NCBI RefSeq assembly: GCF_052324685.1
Contig: NC_135223.1
Coordinates: 10,841,766 to 10,905,765, forward strand
Direction of reading: 5' to 3'
DNA length: 64,000 bases
Origin: Brachyhypopomus gauderio
Lineage: Eukaryota; Chordata; Actinopteri; Gymnotiformes; Hypopomidae
This document shows, piece by piece, positions 1 through 13,860 of the stretch (positions are counted from its first letter, which is position 1; each line of letters opens with the position of its first letter). Both the position numbers and the translations under genes were made by a program. Under the pieces are notes generated by a model that saw nothing but the letters and a program-made list of their open reading frames with translations, made no database searches and had not been told where the DNA came from.

Positions 1-92
1 CGTTGATTCAATTTTCAAAATCAGCACCAAATCCAACATTGCTTCAACCATAACATTTGACGTTGATTCAACGTTGAAATGCCTGCTGGGTT
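1..92. repeat. End of an interspersed DNA-transposon repeat
   Basis: The first 92 bases repeat the motif CGTTGATTCAA and finish in TGCCTGCTGGGT, which looks like the end of a common fish DNA transposon with CAACGTTGA-rich ends. The rest of the element lies outside the window. The family is an inference from the motif style only. Confidence 0.45.
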
Positions 93-860
93 AGTTGCTA
101 AATGTATTCCTAGTACAAGCAAACAGTGTCACCAGTCAACACTCGACCACATGTTGGGGTTCAAATTAAGAAACAAAATGTCAAAGTTCACGTCAGACAA
201 ATTGACCAATTCACTGGCGAGATGGACTGCTGTGGACTGTAGACCGCACTCTGTTGTCGAAGATAAAGCCTTACAAGAAGCGCTCCAAATTGCGTCAGCT
301 GATGCAAGTTACAAACTGCCGTCCAGAAAGACAATGTCGAAGAAAATCCAGCAGCTGTATGATGGGGAAAGGGAAGTAAAAAAGATTGCATTTGTACTCG
401 CTTTAAGAGCTTTAAGTGTATACCTAAAGGTGAGTGTGAAGGGGTGGGGAATAGCCTTGAGGCATTGCTGCAAGATCCCAATAGCATTACTCCAAAGATC
501 ACAGATGAGCCAGCAAAGAAGAGCTTCCTGCTGTTTGCCTCTGACTCTTCTTCAGATGAAGAACAGGGGCCTACAGAGCAGAGCCCACTATCAGTGAGAG
601 CATGCCCACTGCAGTGGAGGTCATGTCATGCAGGTGCCCAATCACAACTCTCTGCCCTGGCCCAAAAATATCTGTCCAGTCCTGCCACGTCTGTTCCTTG
701 TGAGAGACTTTTCTCACTTGCTGGTAACATAGTTCAGAAGAAGAGGGCAGCATTGACCTCAAAATGTTGAAAGGCTAGTTTGTCTCAGTAACCACCTGAG
801 AGGAAGCAGTAGATTTTATAATAAGGCCAATGGTTTTGTGTTACTGACTAAATGTTATTC
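79..860 (+). pseudogene. hAT transposase remnant (ZBED-like)
   Basis: Two overlapping reading frames carry pieces of one hAT transposase. The first (from about 97) contains a ZBED-like N-terminal part with KLTNSLARWTAVDCRPHSVV and SRKTMSKKIQQLYD. The second (about 630-770) contains LSALAQKYLSSPATSVPCER, the conserved hAT C-terminal dimerisation segment. The end of this segment continues in yet another frame, where NVERLVCLSNHL can be read after about 765. The RNase-H-like DDE core that normally lies between these parts (several hundred residues) is absent. This is a dead, internally deleted copy. A domesticated host ZBED gene is unlikely because the element's own 3' end follows directly. Confidence 0.75.
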
Positions 861-1303
861 AGATGTTAATGTTAACTAAATGTTGATCAGATTGACATGC
901 TCTGTTGTTGTTTAAATTTGGAAGTTTTGTTCAGGATATTCGAAGAATAAGAAGAACTGAAGTAAATCAGAAGATGTTTTTAATACCATTTTAGATGGTA
1001 GACAATATTTTATCTATTTTATTTATAATGGGAGCAGTTGAAGTCAATCAGTACTTTGGCATTTTTGGTCAGAATTTGCTTTGTTTTCTGCACTCATCTA
1101 TTGGTCTGTGTAGTAAACTGGGGGAAAAATAAACAAGATGTTGAAGTTTACGCTTATGTTCATTGATTCATTCATCATTTAAACTTAAATTAATATTTCT
1201 CATATTAAAATGCGATTAAAATGTGATAAATTTTGATTGATTAATTAATTAGAAGTTTAAATTAATTAATCAGATTAATTGTTTTAATCGAGTCCCACCA
1301 CTC
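93..1303 (+). mobile_element. hAT (ZBED-type) transposon, internally deleted copy
   Basis: The right end reads TTAATCGAGTCCCACCACT and is preceded by an AT-rich subterminal region (about 1120-1290) with many ATTAAT/AATTAA motifs. The same right end is found, inverted, at about 29890-30080 in a second copy of the family, including the block around CATCTTGTTTATTTTTCC. The coding part joins an N-terminal transposase piece almost directly to the C-terminal hAT dimerisation region, so most of the catalytic core is missing. The left end is not recognisable. Confidence 0.7.
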
Positions 1304-1671
1304 GTTTCTGGATGAATTATTTTACGCACGGACTCTTTAGGTTAACCATAAACAGTTGTGTTACACAGTTTCTCATTACATTGAACGGGACTTGAGTAGT
1401 AAAGCTCTTTAAGCAAGTAGGGACACTGATGCATGTGAATACTCCAGTTAGCCTGCTGGCCATGAAGAGTGAAAACATAAGGAAACTAAAAGCATTCATG
1501 ACTGATGAGGAAACGTTCAAACGTCTGTGCTCAGAGTCTCCCACTAATGTTTACGGCAGATCACATGTAGTCTGTCCAGTCTGCGTCATTCTGTACAAAT
1601 ACAGTGCAGTATTAGTGCAATACAGAAAATGTACAGTTAGCTAGCACTGTAGCTAGAAGCATTGAGCAGTG

Positions 1672-4104
<2,433 letters not shown>

Positions 4105-4484
4105 TCATGACAAAGAACCATTTAGGCTCTGCATAATGCTAAATACATTAATGCTTAAGACCATCAGGAGACAATGCTAGGCTTCATTACTTCACTAAAA
4201 TGAAAACGTTTGTCTATGTTGTGATATGTGTCTCTCTCTGTTTAGTTCAGTACCAGTCTATAGGGACTTTTATTTTGTAGGGTTCATCAACTTTATTTTC
4301 CAAGTTGTTCTTTTCCTTCCTTTATCTCTCATGGTACTGCAGAGCTGCTTTGGTCTATTGAAGTTCCAGCAGTGTGATTTGATCTTTTAAATTAGGTAAT
4401 AAACACTAGGTAATGATATTGACTCCTGTAATTTAGTAGTTTGACTCAATGGTATCTTGAATTCTGGCCTATCCGTACTATTAC

Positions 4485-4577
4485 CTAGGATGAATTCTGT
4501 AATCAGATGCAAAGCACTTTTGTAAGTCGCTCTGGATAAGAGCGTCTGCTAAATGCCGTAAATGTAAATGTAAATGA
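4485..4577 (+). repeat. L2/V-SINE-type 3' tail
   Basis: The block contains GTAAGTCGCTCTGGATAAGA, then GCGTCTGCTAAATG and several TAAATG repeats. This is the shared 3' tail of fish L2-clade LINEs and the SINEs they mobilise. The body of the element is absent or unrecognisable, so this is a 5'-truncated insertion. Confidence 0.75.
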
Positions 4578-5192
4578 TTGTGCATCAGAGAATTAATCTA
4601 TGGGCAGCACCAATATATCACAGAAAATTCACCTGTGCACACGATTACTCAATGTGTCATGTAGAGGTAGATTGAAGGTAAAAGTGATGTTGGCCTCTTT
4701 AGAAAGCACTTTCTAAAGATTTCACATGATCGACAAAGGACATTTTTTGTACATACGTATTTGTAGGTGTTGTGTGTTGTATTAAAAAGTTGCTGTGCAT
4801 TTGCTTGAAAGTCACATATGAATTTACAACTATCGCATTTTGTATTTGTAAGTCGTGGTTTTCATTTGAAAATCTCGTTAGGTTTGCTTGCAAATGGTAT
4901 ATTTGCGGAATATGTTCTGTTTTTTTTTTTTACAATGTTTTGGTAGCATTATACTCCATAGCAGAGTTACTATCCTGTTCAGAAGGGACTATAACCCAGC
5001 TTGTGTGTGTAATGAGATTGGGAGCCTGTTCAAAGACCCAAAAACAAACAAGGCTGCATTATGTATGCAAATCCAAAAGGTACAATTGGGCCTACGGGCT
5101 ACCTTTTGGCCATGTGTGTGCTTTAAACTGTTGCTTATTTATCTGAATTATACTGAGAAATTTATCAGTTGCAGGTTTAAAATATAACTCAC
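4578..5192. other. No recognisable gene
   Basis: AT-rich sequence, probably part of the intron upstream of the zinc-finger exon. It has a T run near 4920 and some short open frames of no recognisable content. Confidence 0.4.
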
Positions 5193-5265
5193 CTCTTCAG
5201 AAGATCTGAAATGTCTCTTCAGAAGATCTCAAACCTCTTCTTCAACATTTCTGTTGGACTGAAAA
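5193..5265 (-). other. Possible upstream non-coding exon of the zinc-finger gene
   Basis: On the minus strand a sequence with two copies of AGATCTTCTGAAGAG ends in a good splice donor (GAAGAG|GTGAGT) at 5193. It lies about 1.1 kb upstream of the zinc-finger terminal exon, whose frame needs only an in-frame ATG at 3960. The 5' limit is not defined and no transcript evidence is available. Confidence 0.35.
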
Positions 5266-6084
5266 TGATTAGAATAAAGTAATTTTAAATTTCCACACTT
5301 CACAATTGACATTAAAAGTAAAATGTGGTGTAAATCTTATTTTTTAAATTATTATTTATTTATTTATTTAACAGGGACTGTCCACATTAATAAACATTTA
5401 AGTTTCTACATCAATGTAAATGTGCTTGAGTTAGCCAAAAAGCTCATTTTCATCCGGAAGTCCCTAGGTAGGTTGCTATAAAAGCCAGTGTCAACAACTC
5501 AATGAAATTTACAAAACACCACCACCCACACACAAAAGCATCACATAGATACATACATGCATATACACACACAAAAAATTGAGACGACAGTACATCTTTA
5601 GAAATGCAATAAACAATAACATCTGTACTAGATAACTTCTTAAGCAAATTAAGGTTCCAAACAAATTAAGATTCCACAGCTCCGTGTTCCTCGGAAGCGG
5701 AATATGTAAACGACACGCACTAGCTAGTAAACGCTAACACCAGCTAGCGTCGCCACAGCAGGCGGAATTATCATACAGTTAAGCCCGCCCACTAAGAAGG
5801 AAGATATGATTGGTCAATTTTACTGTCATTTGAAACCGGTTTGTACTGAATTATAACTGCTTGGCCCTCTGTAAATGAACAGCGGGACCACCAATCACCA
5901 ACATTCTGCAGAGGCATCACAGTCCTGAAAGGAGGAGACACAGGCTCACAGGCTTCCACTTAACCCTTCACCTTCCAACACAGATTGAATAGACAAGGTT
6001 GAATAATTTATTTGCTTATATTTTTGTAATTGTTTAGATGTTGATTGTCAAACTGTAAGTAGATAAAATCAAATTGGATACATT
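5266..6084. other. Upstream region of the zinc-finger gene; no coding signal
   Basis: This stretch holds low-complexity TTTATTTA (about 5345-5372) and CA-rich patches (about 5515-5575). Near 5690-5800 there is a locally CpG-richer patch with GCTAGC motifs that could hold a promoter for the minus-strand zinc-finger gene. That role is inferred from position only. Confidence 0.25.
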
Positions 6085-6430
6085 TAGGGTTGCAGCGGTA
6101 AACGGTTTCACAGTATACCACGGTATTAAAATGCACGGTTATCATACCGTGTGTGTTTGCTTATTACCGGTAAAAGGCAAGCCAGCGGAGAAACTGACCT
6201 GCGCATGCGCAACTCTACTCCGGTTCAGTTACTCAACACACAGCGGTGAGAACGGCAGAAAGTGCATCAGACTTAATTGTTTTCTAAACTAAAATCAGCG
6301 GCAAAAATGACGTAATGGCGGTGGCTAGCCGTGCGCGAGGGTCTCGTGTGCTGTCGATTCGCGAAGTCGTGCACCTCTTGAATTTTGTAACTTCGCGCGC
6401 GCCGCGCCTCAGCGCAATGAACCAAGTCGT

Positions 6431-6960
6431 GTTTGCAGGGTTCATACACCTTTACAAGGTGGAATTAAAGCACTTGTCACTTTCAACGTCCAGTTCAATA
6501 TTTCCCAGCATGATAAATTTAAATAAGTTAAATATTTATACATATACTCGAAATGATTTGAACTAATTCGCTTTTAATCACATTATTTAATGGTGGTTTA
6601 TTTTCAAAACACCCAATCTTAACGTCTTCACGTTCTCTTATGTTTCGTCCTGGAATTACAAGAGGCTCGTATTTGTTAACCTAATACAAGAGAACTATTC
6701 AGTCAGACAGCCATTTGTTGTGAAACCAAGTAGTTACAATTTTAAGCATTTTCAAGTATTTTAGCCTAAATTCCAGCACTTTTCAAACCGAAACACAAAG
6801 CAACATAAAAATTCGTCATAAATGTTCCTTCCCCCGTTGTTGAGGGGTGTTTTTTTATACTACTACCACATATCGTTTCGGACAACACTGCACGCGGAAA
6901 GTATAAACGCTTCCGCCGTTCGCGGAGTCGCACGCTACGGTCACTCGTGAAAGTATAAAC
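6431..6960 (-). repeat. Interspersed repeat, inverted copy also at 11733-12149
   Basis: Begins GCAGGGTTCATACACC and runs to GTCACTCGTGAAAGTATAAA. Much of it, for example CCACCATTAAATAATGTGA and CGAGCCTCTTGTAATTCCAG in reverse complement, is repeated in the opposite orientation at 11733-12149. The CAGGGTTCATACAC end and GC-rich tail resemble a non-autonomous hAT. Confidence 0.55.
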
Positions 6961-7177
6961 CTAGCTTTTTAAGGTCCTTGCTTTCACTGAATGTGAAGGA
7001 CGCCATTAATTTACATGATTTCATTTTCAAATTCTGACGTGCGTGTTTTTCATATGTTAAAACCAGACTCGATGTGAAAGCCTTAAAATAGAAATCTATT
7101 GTGAGGATCATGTCAGAAATAAATCCTCTTTCTGCAATATCTTGTTATATTCCAACTTGGCAGTAAAACGGACGATT

Positions 7178-7945
7178 ACAACAAATCAAATCAAATATAT
7201 TTGTATAGTGCTTTTCACAACATATGTTGTCACAAAGCGCTTTACAGGATTTACAAGGTTAACAATACTATGGGTCCAAATCCCTAATGAGCAAGCCAAA
7301 GGCGACAGTGGCCGGGTTTCCATCCAAACCTTTCAAAAAAATAATGCGCAATTTCCAAGTTTCGGCAGAAAAAAATGCGAATTAAGCCTTGTTTCCATTC
7401 ATTACAGTTATGCGAATAAACTTTACATCACGTGAGAGGACGCCAAACAATAGTGGTTTTATGTCCATCTGGCAGTTACGCATTTTTGCACGTTGAGGTT
7501 TTGAAACATTTTTTTCTTTTTCTTTTCTATACATGGAGAAGTTAAATTCAATTTTTGCTCTCTCCAGAACTGTTTTTGTATGCATTTGCCATTTTTACAT
7601 CGCGATCGTGTACAGAACCACATGACTTGAGGCATGATACGTCATCGTTTATGCGAAAAACCCTTTTTCATCCAGTTTTTCCGAATTTTGGTGATGCGAT
7701 AGTCTAACTTTTCCACCTCCTCCTAGCGTAAAAATCTTTTTGCGATATTTGGGGCTTTTTTCGAATTTTGGTCTTTTTCTATCCAGTTTTTTTCATGCGC
7801 ATTTTCAAAATGCGCAAAAACTCGGTGGATGGAAAACCCTCTAGTGGCAAGGAAAAACTCCCTAGATGGTGGGGAATAGGAAGAAACCTTGGGAGGACCA
7901 AAAATCAAAAGAGAACCCATCCTCCATTGGGCAGCCCGTTAACAC
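7178..7945 (-). repeat. L2-type LINE/SINE 3' tail, split by a MITE
   Basis: The tail motif (AAATCAAATCAAATATATTT, TATAGTGCTTTTCACAAC, then ACAATACTATGGGTCC) is followed after an inserted MITE (7313-7842) by GGCAAGGAAAAACTCCCT. The same tail recurs at about 36075-36200 and at 39105-39240. The direction is minus, because the AAATCAAA end marks the 3' terminus. Confidence 0.65.
7313..7842. mobile_element. MITE with GGGTTTCCATCC ends
   Basis: The ends are GGGTTTCCATCCAAAC and GGTGGATGGAAAACCC, inverted to each other. The insertion interrupts an L2-type tail and is flanked by the direct repeat AGTGGC (7307-7312 and 7843-7848), so its limits are well fixed. The interior has many TGCG and CGCA steps and no coding frame of note. 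Confidence 0.7.
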
Positions 7946-7949
7946 ACAA

Positions 7950-7955
<6 letters not shown>

Positions 7956-7982
<27 letters not shown>
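7956..7982. repeat. (CA)n microsatellite
   Basis: An uninterrupted run of CA dinucleotides directly after the L2-type tail. Confidence 0.9.
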
Positions 7983-7983
<1 letters not shown>

Positions 7984-8370
7984 AGTTGTTGATCAGACAC
8001 TGACCCAGACTCAGTGCATCAGATATTAAATAATTTAAACTTAAATAATTGTAGGCCTACTGAAATCCATGATTTAGGTTTCTCTAATTTTGCAGTATTT
8101 ATATAAACAGGTGTACAGCTTATTTTTTTAAAGGAGACATTTTGTATAAAATAGTTCCAGGTTTCTACAATAAATAGTTCATTGAACAAAAAAAAAAAAC
8201 TTGTTGCAATTTCTTTAAGGGTCAGTGTATATTTTAATAATATATGTAACAAACTGTGATACCGTGATAACCGTGATACCGCGGTATTTCCTGAGACGGT
8301 TATCATACGTGAAAATCAAGTGAAAAGTTCCTGTACTCGCAGAAGATAGTTGTTGTCAATTCACCTCGGC

Positions 8371-8508
8371 ATGGAGCGTGTATTTACTTCATCCCTGTCG
8401 TCGCTGCCGAGACTGAATTTTGAAGAAGTTTTCAGGAACAACGAACGGATCCAAGTTGAATAGAGGCTACAAATTGTTTGTAGAAGAATTAATTCACTCA
8501 TACCAGGG
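8371..8508 (+). pseudogene. Exon-like fragment, unrecognised gene
   Basis: From an ATG at 8371 one reads MERVFTSSLSSLPRLNFEEV and a few residues more. After about 8460 the frame shifts and GYKLFVEELIHSYQ follows, ending at a possible donor (CAG|GGTAAGG). The two halves read as one continuous domain in two frames, so this is a broken first exon. It resembles the start of proteins carried by some fish transposons, possibly with SWIM or YqaJ domains, but I am not sure of the family. The 19-kb element beginning at 8522 inserted just downstream. Confidence 0.35.
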
Positions 8509-8531
8509 TAAGGTGACACCACCCACATAGC

Positions 8532-10245
8532 AGACAACTCCGTTCCGGATCCAGGTTTCCTCCGGCAGATACGTGCAGCAGTCACACCCGTTTAGCGGAT
8601 TCGGCCCGGGTCCACTACGTGTTCGGGTCACGACTCTAAGATCCGTTTTACTGATAATAAATCCGCGTATCAGTCGCACCCATTTCACATCTTCAGTACG
8701 ATTTCAGAGCGGAGTCAGATTCAATATGTAGCTTAGAGTCGTTATACGGATCCGGTCCAGATCCGCGGAGGAACACAGAACCGGCACTAATTCAAACTGA
8801 GCGCGAGGACCCAACTGACAGATGGACCAACGGACGCGTACCACAGAGCTCCGAATCAGCAGAGGTAGGTTATATTTAAGGAAGTTTATTAAACTTCAAT
8901 GTGTTTTGTATAGGGTTAATTTGTGTATGTTGGCGATTTATTTGCGTTTTATGATTTTTTATCAAAATAGCTCTTTAGTCTGTCAGTTCAGGCAGCAGCA
9001 GCTAACGTAGCAGCTAACAGTAGTAGCTAACGTTAGCTACCAAGACGTTTTTTTGCTTCTCAAACGCACTTCTACGTCTTTTTTGTAAAATAAACTTATT
9101 CCTATAACGAACCAAGAATCGTGTTTGATTTTCAACAGATATTTAACATGGGACCGCATGCTATATGTTAAATGAGATTCCTACAGATTGATAATACCGA
9201 GTTTGGTCTTCAGGTCATGTTTACATTGTACATTGACTATTTGGTTGTGTATAAAGGCTGGTGTAGAGTTCTCAGGTCATATTAGGTGTTTGTTGGGTGA
9301 GGTTAAAGAACGGTTCTTTTTTGTATAACCTGCTTTTAATGGTCTGTTGTTTTAAGATTCCTACTTTGGTGTGATATCTTAAGGTGGACTAGAACATTAT
9401 ATTGTGAACAAGAAGCTCACTTAAGAGTGTGGCAGTTAAAATGCCGCTCAGGTTACTGAGGCACTCTGGCACCATTTAGGGTGAACTTGGACAATTCAAA
9501 TAAGAAGCTGTTGAATGCCCGTATCAGAAAATGTTTCCAGCATTAAAAGAATAATTAAAATGTATCGATCATCTAAACTAGCTATATGTAGCTAGCTATA
9601 TGAGTGTGAACTTTAAGCTGAGAACTTTTAGCTAAAGCAGTAAATGTGCCAGGTACACACACTTGTGTAAAATATATGTAAGATATGAAAAAATTTGTTG
9701 TAAATCTATCACATGTACATTTTGAAGGAATGCTTTACACAGTGATAAATGCAGCTGTACAGTAATAAAAGTGATATACACATGCAATCAGTTAATCATT
9801 ATTTAGGTTTTGCGCAGATTGTCTTGAATTGTAGGTTACTGCAGATTGAAGGTAAGGCTCATTATTCTCTTTTTCCTGAAACTACATTAACTATTTTCCT
9901 GAACATTGGAAAGATAACTCAGAAGTTTATATGTATGAAGTTTATTGTTATTGCACAAAAACCTCATATTTCTGAAATTATATCTTTAACTGTCAGTGGA
10001 AGTCAACAGCGTGCACATGTATTAGACACAGCAGCTTTACTGGGGTATTAAGCAGTGTACACGTTTTGGACAGAAACATGCTTTGCTAGTTTGTGGAGGA
10101 ACAGTTAGAGACTAGCTCATCGTTTTCATGCACCAAATGTGTCATTCATCCTTTCGCTCTTCATTAGTAGCCAGTAGCCTATGACATTGTTACACCCCAA
10201 CACACTATTATCTAATGGCTGTTTAAGTTCTCTTTGCTTTTTCAG
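8532..10245. other. Subterminal region and 5' non-coding part of the TNP2-like gene
   Basis: 8532-8790 is GC-rich with GGATCC/GATCCG motifs like those at the other end of the element. A possible first exon lies near 8822-8864 (MDQRTRTTELRISRG before a GTAGGT donor). From 8870 to 10240 I see only AT-rich intron-like sequence with no recognisable gene or repeat, ending in a TTTTTCAG acceptor at about 10245. Confidence 0.4.
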
Positions 10246-11499
10246 CACTGATACAAAACGGTTTCAGCTTCTGGTACTGGATTAGTCTTTTTGTATAACA
10301 ATGAGCAAGGCTGTGTCGAGTTGCACTATTCGCAGAAGGGCACGTAGGGATGTCCAGAGGAGACTGGATAACATAATGGAGGATATGACTGAGCGAAGGG
10401 CAACAATTCTAAAACAAGTTGAGCCAGGTAAAGAGCTCAATGTAAGTAATGAAACTGAAAGAAGAGACAGAGAAGACTCAGAAAGTGAAATGACAGAAAT
10501 AAACAGCTGGGAGGATATGGAGTCCATTCAACATGGTTGGGATAGTGGTGTCCATGCAACCTGCCATGACCGGAGTGCATCTTCATCTGAGTCTGAGAAT
10601 GACTGTTTTGAACAAGAGACCAGTATTGGGGATCAATTAAATTTTGGAGTGTCTCTTGTTGCACTCACAGCTCTCTTGAGCCTGTTGCGACCTTACCATC
10701 CAAGCCTACCGAAAGATGCACATACTCTTTTGAGAACAAAAACTCATTATCAAATTGAGGAAAAATGTACCATTACTTTGGTATTTTGAATTCACTCCAG
10801 AAAACACTAACTGAGATTGTACAAGCTGGTACTGAGAACTGTATGTTGATGCTGCAAATAAATGTAGACGGAATGCAACTATTTAAAAGCTCCAGCATGC
10901 AGCTCTGGCCAATACTTGGACTGTTAATCAGCCATCAGATGACAGAACCAGCAGAAATCGCTTTGTTTTGTGGGACAAGAAAACCTGATTCCTCTGTTGA
11001 GTTCATGAAAGATTTCACTCAGGAGCTCCAAGACCTAGAGAAAGGTTTTACTTTCATAGTAGGGGTGAAACGATTACTCGAGTAATTCACTCGATTACAA
11101 AAAGTGATCGAGTAATTTTCTGTGCCTCAAAGAATCGTTTCTTTTAAAACGGTATTTCGCACTGACTAATTTTAATGTAGCGCAACACGCTTACGTCACC
11201 CACACGGCGGAGGTTTTTAGTTGAGAAGCGGGAATATGGAAGCAGCGAGGGAAAAGAGCGACAACGTGCGTTAGGGGTGCACGATATGACGATATAAAAT
11301 CGTGAATGGCGATAACGAGTGGAGAATCGCAGGCGATCTACCAAATTAGAGAAATCGTATAGATCGCCTTTGCCAATCAGCGCAATTACTTTTTTATGCT
11401 GGTTCCCACCGATGCGTCAGACGTGGGACTGACCAATCACAGCGAACTGTGCGTCTTCCACGCCTCCATGTTGTGTTTGTAAAAACTAAAAGTGGACAA

Positions 11500-11700
11500 C
11501 GATGGCTGAAAGCCAAACCGAGGAGCTGGTAAAGAAAAGGAAATCAACCTCTATAATCTGAAATTGATTCGGATTTTCTTCCACTGACCAAGACCAAACT
11601 ACATATGTAAAGTGTGCAAAAAACACGTGAAAACGTCTGATGCCAGTACAACAAATTTATTCAATCACTTGAATGCCGAAAGTGAAACAATGCGGGCAGC
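11500..11700 (+). pseudogene. Decayed BED zinc-finger exon of the nested hAT
   Basis: An ATG near 11502 gives MAESQTEELVKKRKS, then stops break the frame. Downstream, a BED-type Cys-Cys-His-His pattern appears in pieces (CKVCKKH and LFNHL). No catalytic region of this hAT remains, so this is a relic. Confidence 0.5.
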
Positions 11701-11732
11701 CGTCTCACAAGTGACCATAGCGCGCGACTCCG

Positions 11733-12149
11733 CCACACCTCGCGCGAACGATATGTGGTAGTATAAAGAAACACCCCTCAAAAACGGGAAGGAACATTTA
11801 CTTGACGAATTTTAATGTTGCTTTGTGTTTCAGGTTTGAAAAGTGCTGGAATTTAGGCTAAGTAGCCTACTTGAAAATGCTTGAAATTGTAACTACTTCG
11901 TTTCACAACAAATATCTGTCTGACTAATCAGTTCTCTTTACGTTAACAAATACGAGCCTCTTGTAATTCCAGGATGAAACATGAGAGAACGTGAAGACGT
12001 TAAGATTGGGCGTTTTGAAAATAAACCACCATTAAATAATGTGAATAAAAAAGCGAATTATATCGAATCATTTCGACTATATGTATAAATATTTAACTTT
12101 TAAGTTTAAAGTGCTGGGAAATATTTAGTGCAATAGTGCACTTTAACAG
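11733..12149 (+). repeat. Interspersed repeat, inverted copy of 6431-6960
   Basis: The sequence shares long stretches with the reverse complement of 6490-6945, for example GGTAGTATAAAGAAACACCC and CGAGCCTCTTGTAATTCCAG. It starts within GC-rich sequence (CGCGCGACTCCGC) also seen in the hAT MITEs at 60637 and 63723. Confidence 0.6.
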
Positions 12150-12947
12150 TGTAAGGAACTGTGTGACACAGAGCAGCGAGGCGGACACAAAAGCTGGTGA
12201 GAGCGAGATTTATTGAATGGAACTCCAAAGGTAGTGTCGTAATACCGGGCAGGGGTCATAACGGGTAGGCAGTCCGAACATGAAATATAAACGGGCATGG
12301 TGGCACAAAGAACAAAACAAGGCACGAACATGAAATATAAACGGGCATGGTGGCACAAAGAACAAAAGGCAGGGGAAACAAAGACTAGGCTGAACGTACT
12401 TACGATGAAGACGAAACAGAAACAGTTAAATCCACTAGAGCACGAACGAGGCAATAGAATAAACAGGTAAGTAGCACAAAATAACCAATACTGACATGGG
12501 AGACACGGGGACTATAAATACATTGAACTAGACTAGAAACAGGCAGGGTTGCCAGGTCCTACAAAAATATCCCGCACAAAGTCAGTGTAAAACCCGCCCT
12601 TCAGCAGCATAAACTAGCCCAAAGTGTTTAAAATGGAGACAAATTAAGTATTATATCGCGATCGATTCTTTGTCTTGACTTGTAACCCCCATGGTGGCCC
12701 AACCGCACCCCGCGACCCCAGAATTTTTACCCGCGGCAGGATTTTCAAACAAGCCCAATTTGGCGTGAAAACTGCAAACCTGGCAACTATGGAAACAGGT
12801 GAAGACAATAACGACATGGGCGTGGCAGACGTGGGGAAACCATAGAAACACACAACAAGGCGGGTTCAAGGAGCAGGGAACAACAGACACGAGGAACAGG
12901 GAACCCAGAGTGACAGCTAGGAGAGGGGGGCGTAGCCCTACGTGACA
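12150..12947 (-). mobile_element. Solo LTR of a TGTCACG-type LTR retrotransposon (fossil)
   Basis: On the minus strand it begins TGTCACGTAGGGCTACGCC, like the LTRs of the element at 20038-22556, and ends TTACA. Without the inserted MITE at 12544-12791 it is about 550 bp, close to the 537 bp of the related LTRs. It is clearly more diverged than those two and so older. It contains a short tandem duplication of about 52 bp around 12270-12365. No internal region is present. Confidence 0.7.
12544..12791. mobile_element. hAT MITE with CAGGGTTGCCAGGT end
   Basis: The left end is CAGGGTTGCCAGGTCC and the right end carries the inverse of GGTTTGCAGTT / GTTGCCAGGTT. A perfect 8-bp target duplication GAAACAGG flanks it (12536-12543 and 12792-12799). 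At 248 bp it is non-coding and is the innermost layer of the stack at 11060-13915. Confidence 0.85.
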
Positions 12948-13160
12948 GTGTCACGTGTGTTTACATTTTTTGTTCACAATGTTTGCACATGGAAAATTGC
13001 AATATCATTCATTTAAATCTGCTTAAAAAGAAAGCTTTGTAGCCCCATTTTTTTTTTTGTTTTTTTTTGGATGGAAGATCGTGATAAAAAATCGAAATCG
13101 TGATTTTATGAAAAAAATCGTGATACTATTTTTTCCCCATATCGCCCACCCCTAACGTGC

Positions 13161-13352
13161 GTGAAGAAAAGGGCTATAGGAAAAGACAAAATGTCAAAAG
13201 TATGGGAGCATTTTAGGTTCGAAAGCAAGAACAATACAGTGACATGTATTCGGTGTAACATAGTCCTTGACTACCACAACAGCACATCTTCAATGCTGCA
13301 CCATCTTGGCCGAAGACACCTGGAATGGAGCGGTGGAGCCGGGACAATGTAA
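13161..13352 (+). pseudogene. BED zinc-finger exon of the outer hAT
   Basis: Reads KMSKVWEHFRFESKNNTVTC followed by IRCNIVLDYHNSTSSMLHHL and GRRH, a BED finger with the Cys-x2-Cys and His-x4-5-His pairs in place. The remaining transposase (hundreds of residues) is missing. Its orientation is plus. The following sequence to 13910 is AT-rich and holds no further frame. Confidence 0.65.
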
Positions 13353-13860
13353 ATTTTATTTACAACAAATTAATGAGATTAACATTAATGTACCTTAATA
13401 ACATAACGACAGCTCTGTGGAGTGCTGATTTTTAGCAATACTGTCGAATGTGTGGCTAGTTTAGTACAATGGAGACAAGTTCTTAATAACTTAATACAGG
13501 CATTATGTAACAGCGCTGTTGGTGTTAAGACGATAAACAATAAATAAATTAAAGATAGCTGAGCTACTTTACCTTAGCAGTTACTTTAGCAGGAAAGAAT
13601 ATGATACTGATATACTGTAGTTTTGATACAAGAAATTCTAATTTGAAAGTAAGTAAATAAATTAAATTCAATTGTGGTATTTATTTCTATTTGCATTTAC
13701 AATTTGGAAATGTATGTTGTGAATTAAAAAATATAACTTATCTAAAAAAGGAAACCGATTGGTCAGTTATTATTAGGTAAAATGTCTTGTTTTCTCTTTT
13801 GTATTTTTAATTGCTCCTTAACCAAGCAATTCTGTTTTATCTGATTACTCGATTAATCGA
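13353..13860. other. AT-rich remainder of the outer hAT
   Basis: No coding sequence is recognisable. It ends in the subterminal ATTACTCGATTAATCGA motifs of the hAT right end. Confidence 0.4.

Larger units (their letters stand above)
6085..8310. mobile_element. hAT-like composite element with CGGTAT-type ends
   Basis: The left part (TAGGGTTGCAGCGGTAAAC followed by CACGGTATTAAAA and CGGTTATCATACCG) and the right part (GATACCGTGATAACCGTG, CCGCGGTATTTC, GACGGTTATCATACG) are imperfect inverted copies. This is the style of a fish hAT family with ends rich in GGTAT/ACCGT. The interior holds other repeats (6431-6960 and 7178-7945). The outer right end is degraded, so the boundary near 8310 is approximate. 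No transposase frame remains. Confidence 0.5.
11272..13154. mobile_element. hAT transposon nested in the preceding hAT
   Basis: The ends are TAGGGGTGCACGATATGACG and, on the right, the inverse of TAGGGGTGGGCGATATGGGG. It is bounded by a perfect 8-bp target duplication ACGTGCGT (11264-11271 and 13155-13162). A decayed BED finger can be read near 11565-11700 (TTYVKCKVCKKHVKTSD, then NLFNHLNAES), with a stop in front of it. The middle has been replaced by other repeats, including a solo LTR with a MITE in it. Confidence 0.85.

Noticed and set aside
4772-5187. Overlapping open frames of about 100-124 residues
   Set aside because: AT-rich, Phe/Cys-rich translations with no domain, in what appears to be an intron of the zinc-finger gene.
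12145-12952. Target duplication for the solo LTR at 12150-12947
   Set aside because: The flanking pentamers do not match. A shared ACAGTG overlaps the LTR ends and cannot be trusted.
13161-13352. Possible host ZBED gene exon
   Set aside because: It lies between the ends of a hAT transposon and no further exons of a host gene are visible.
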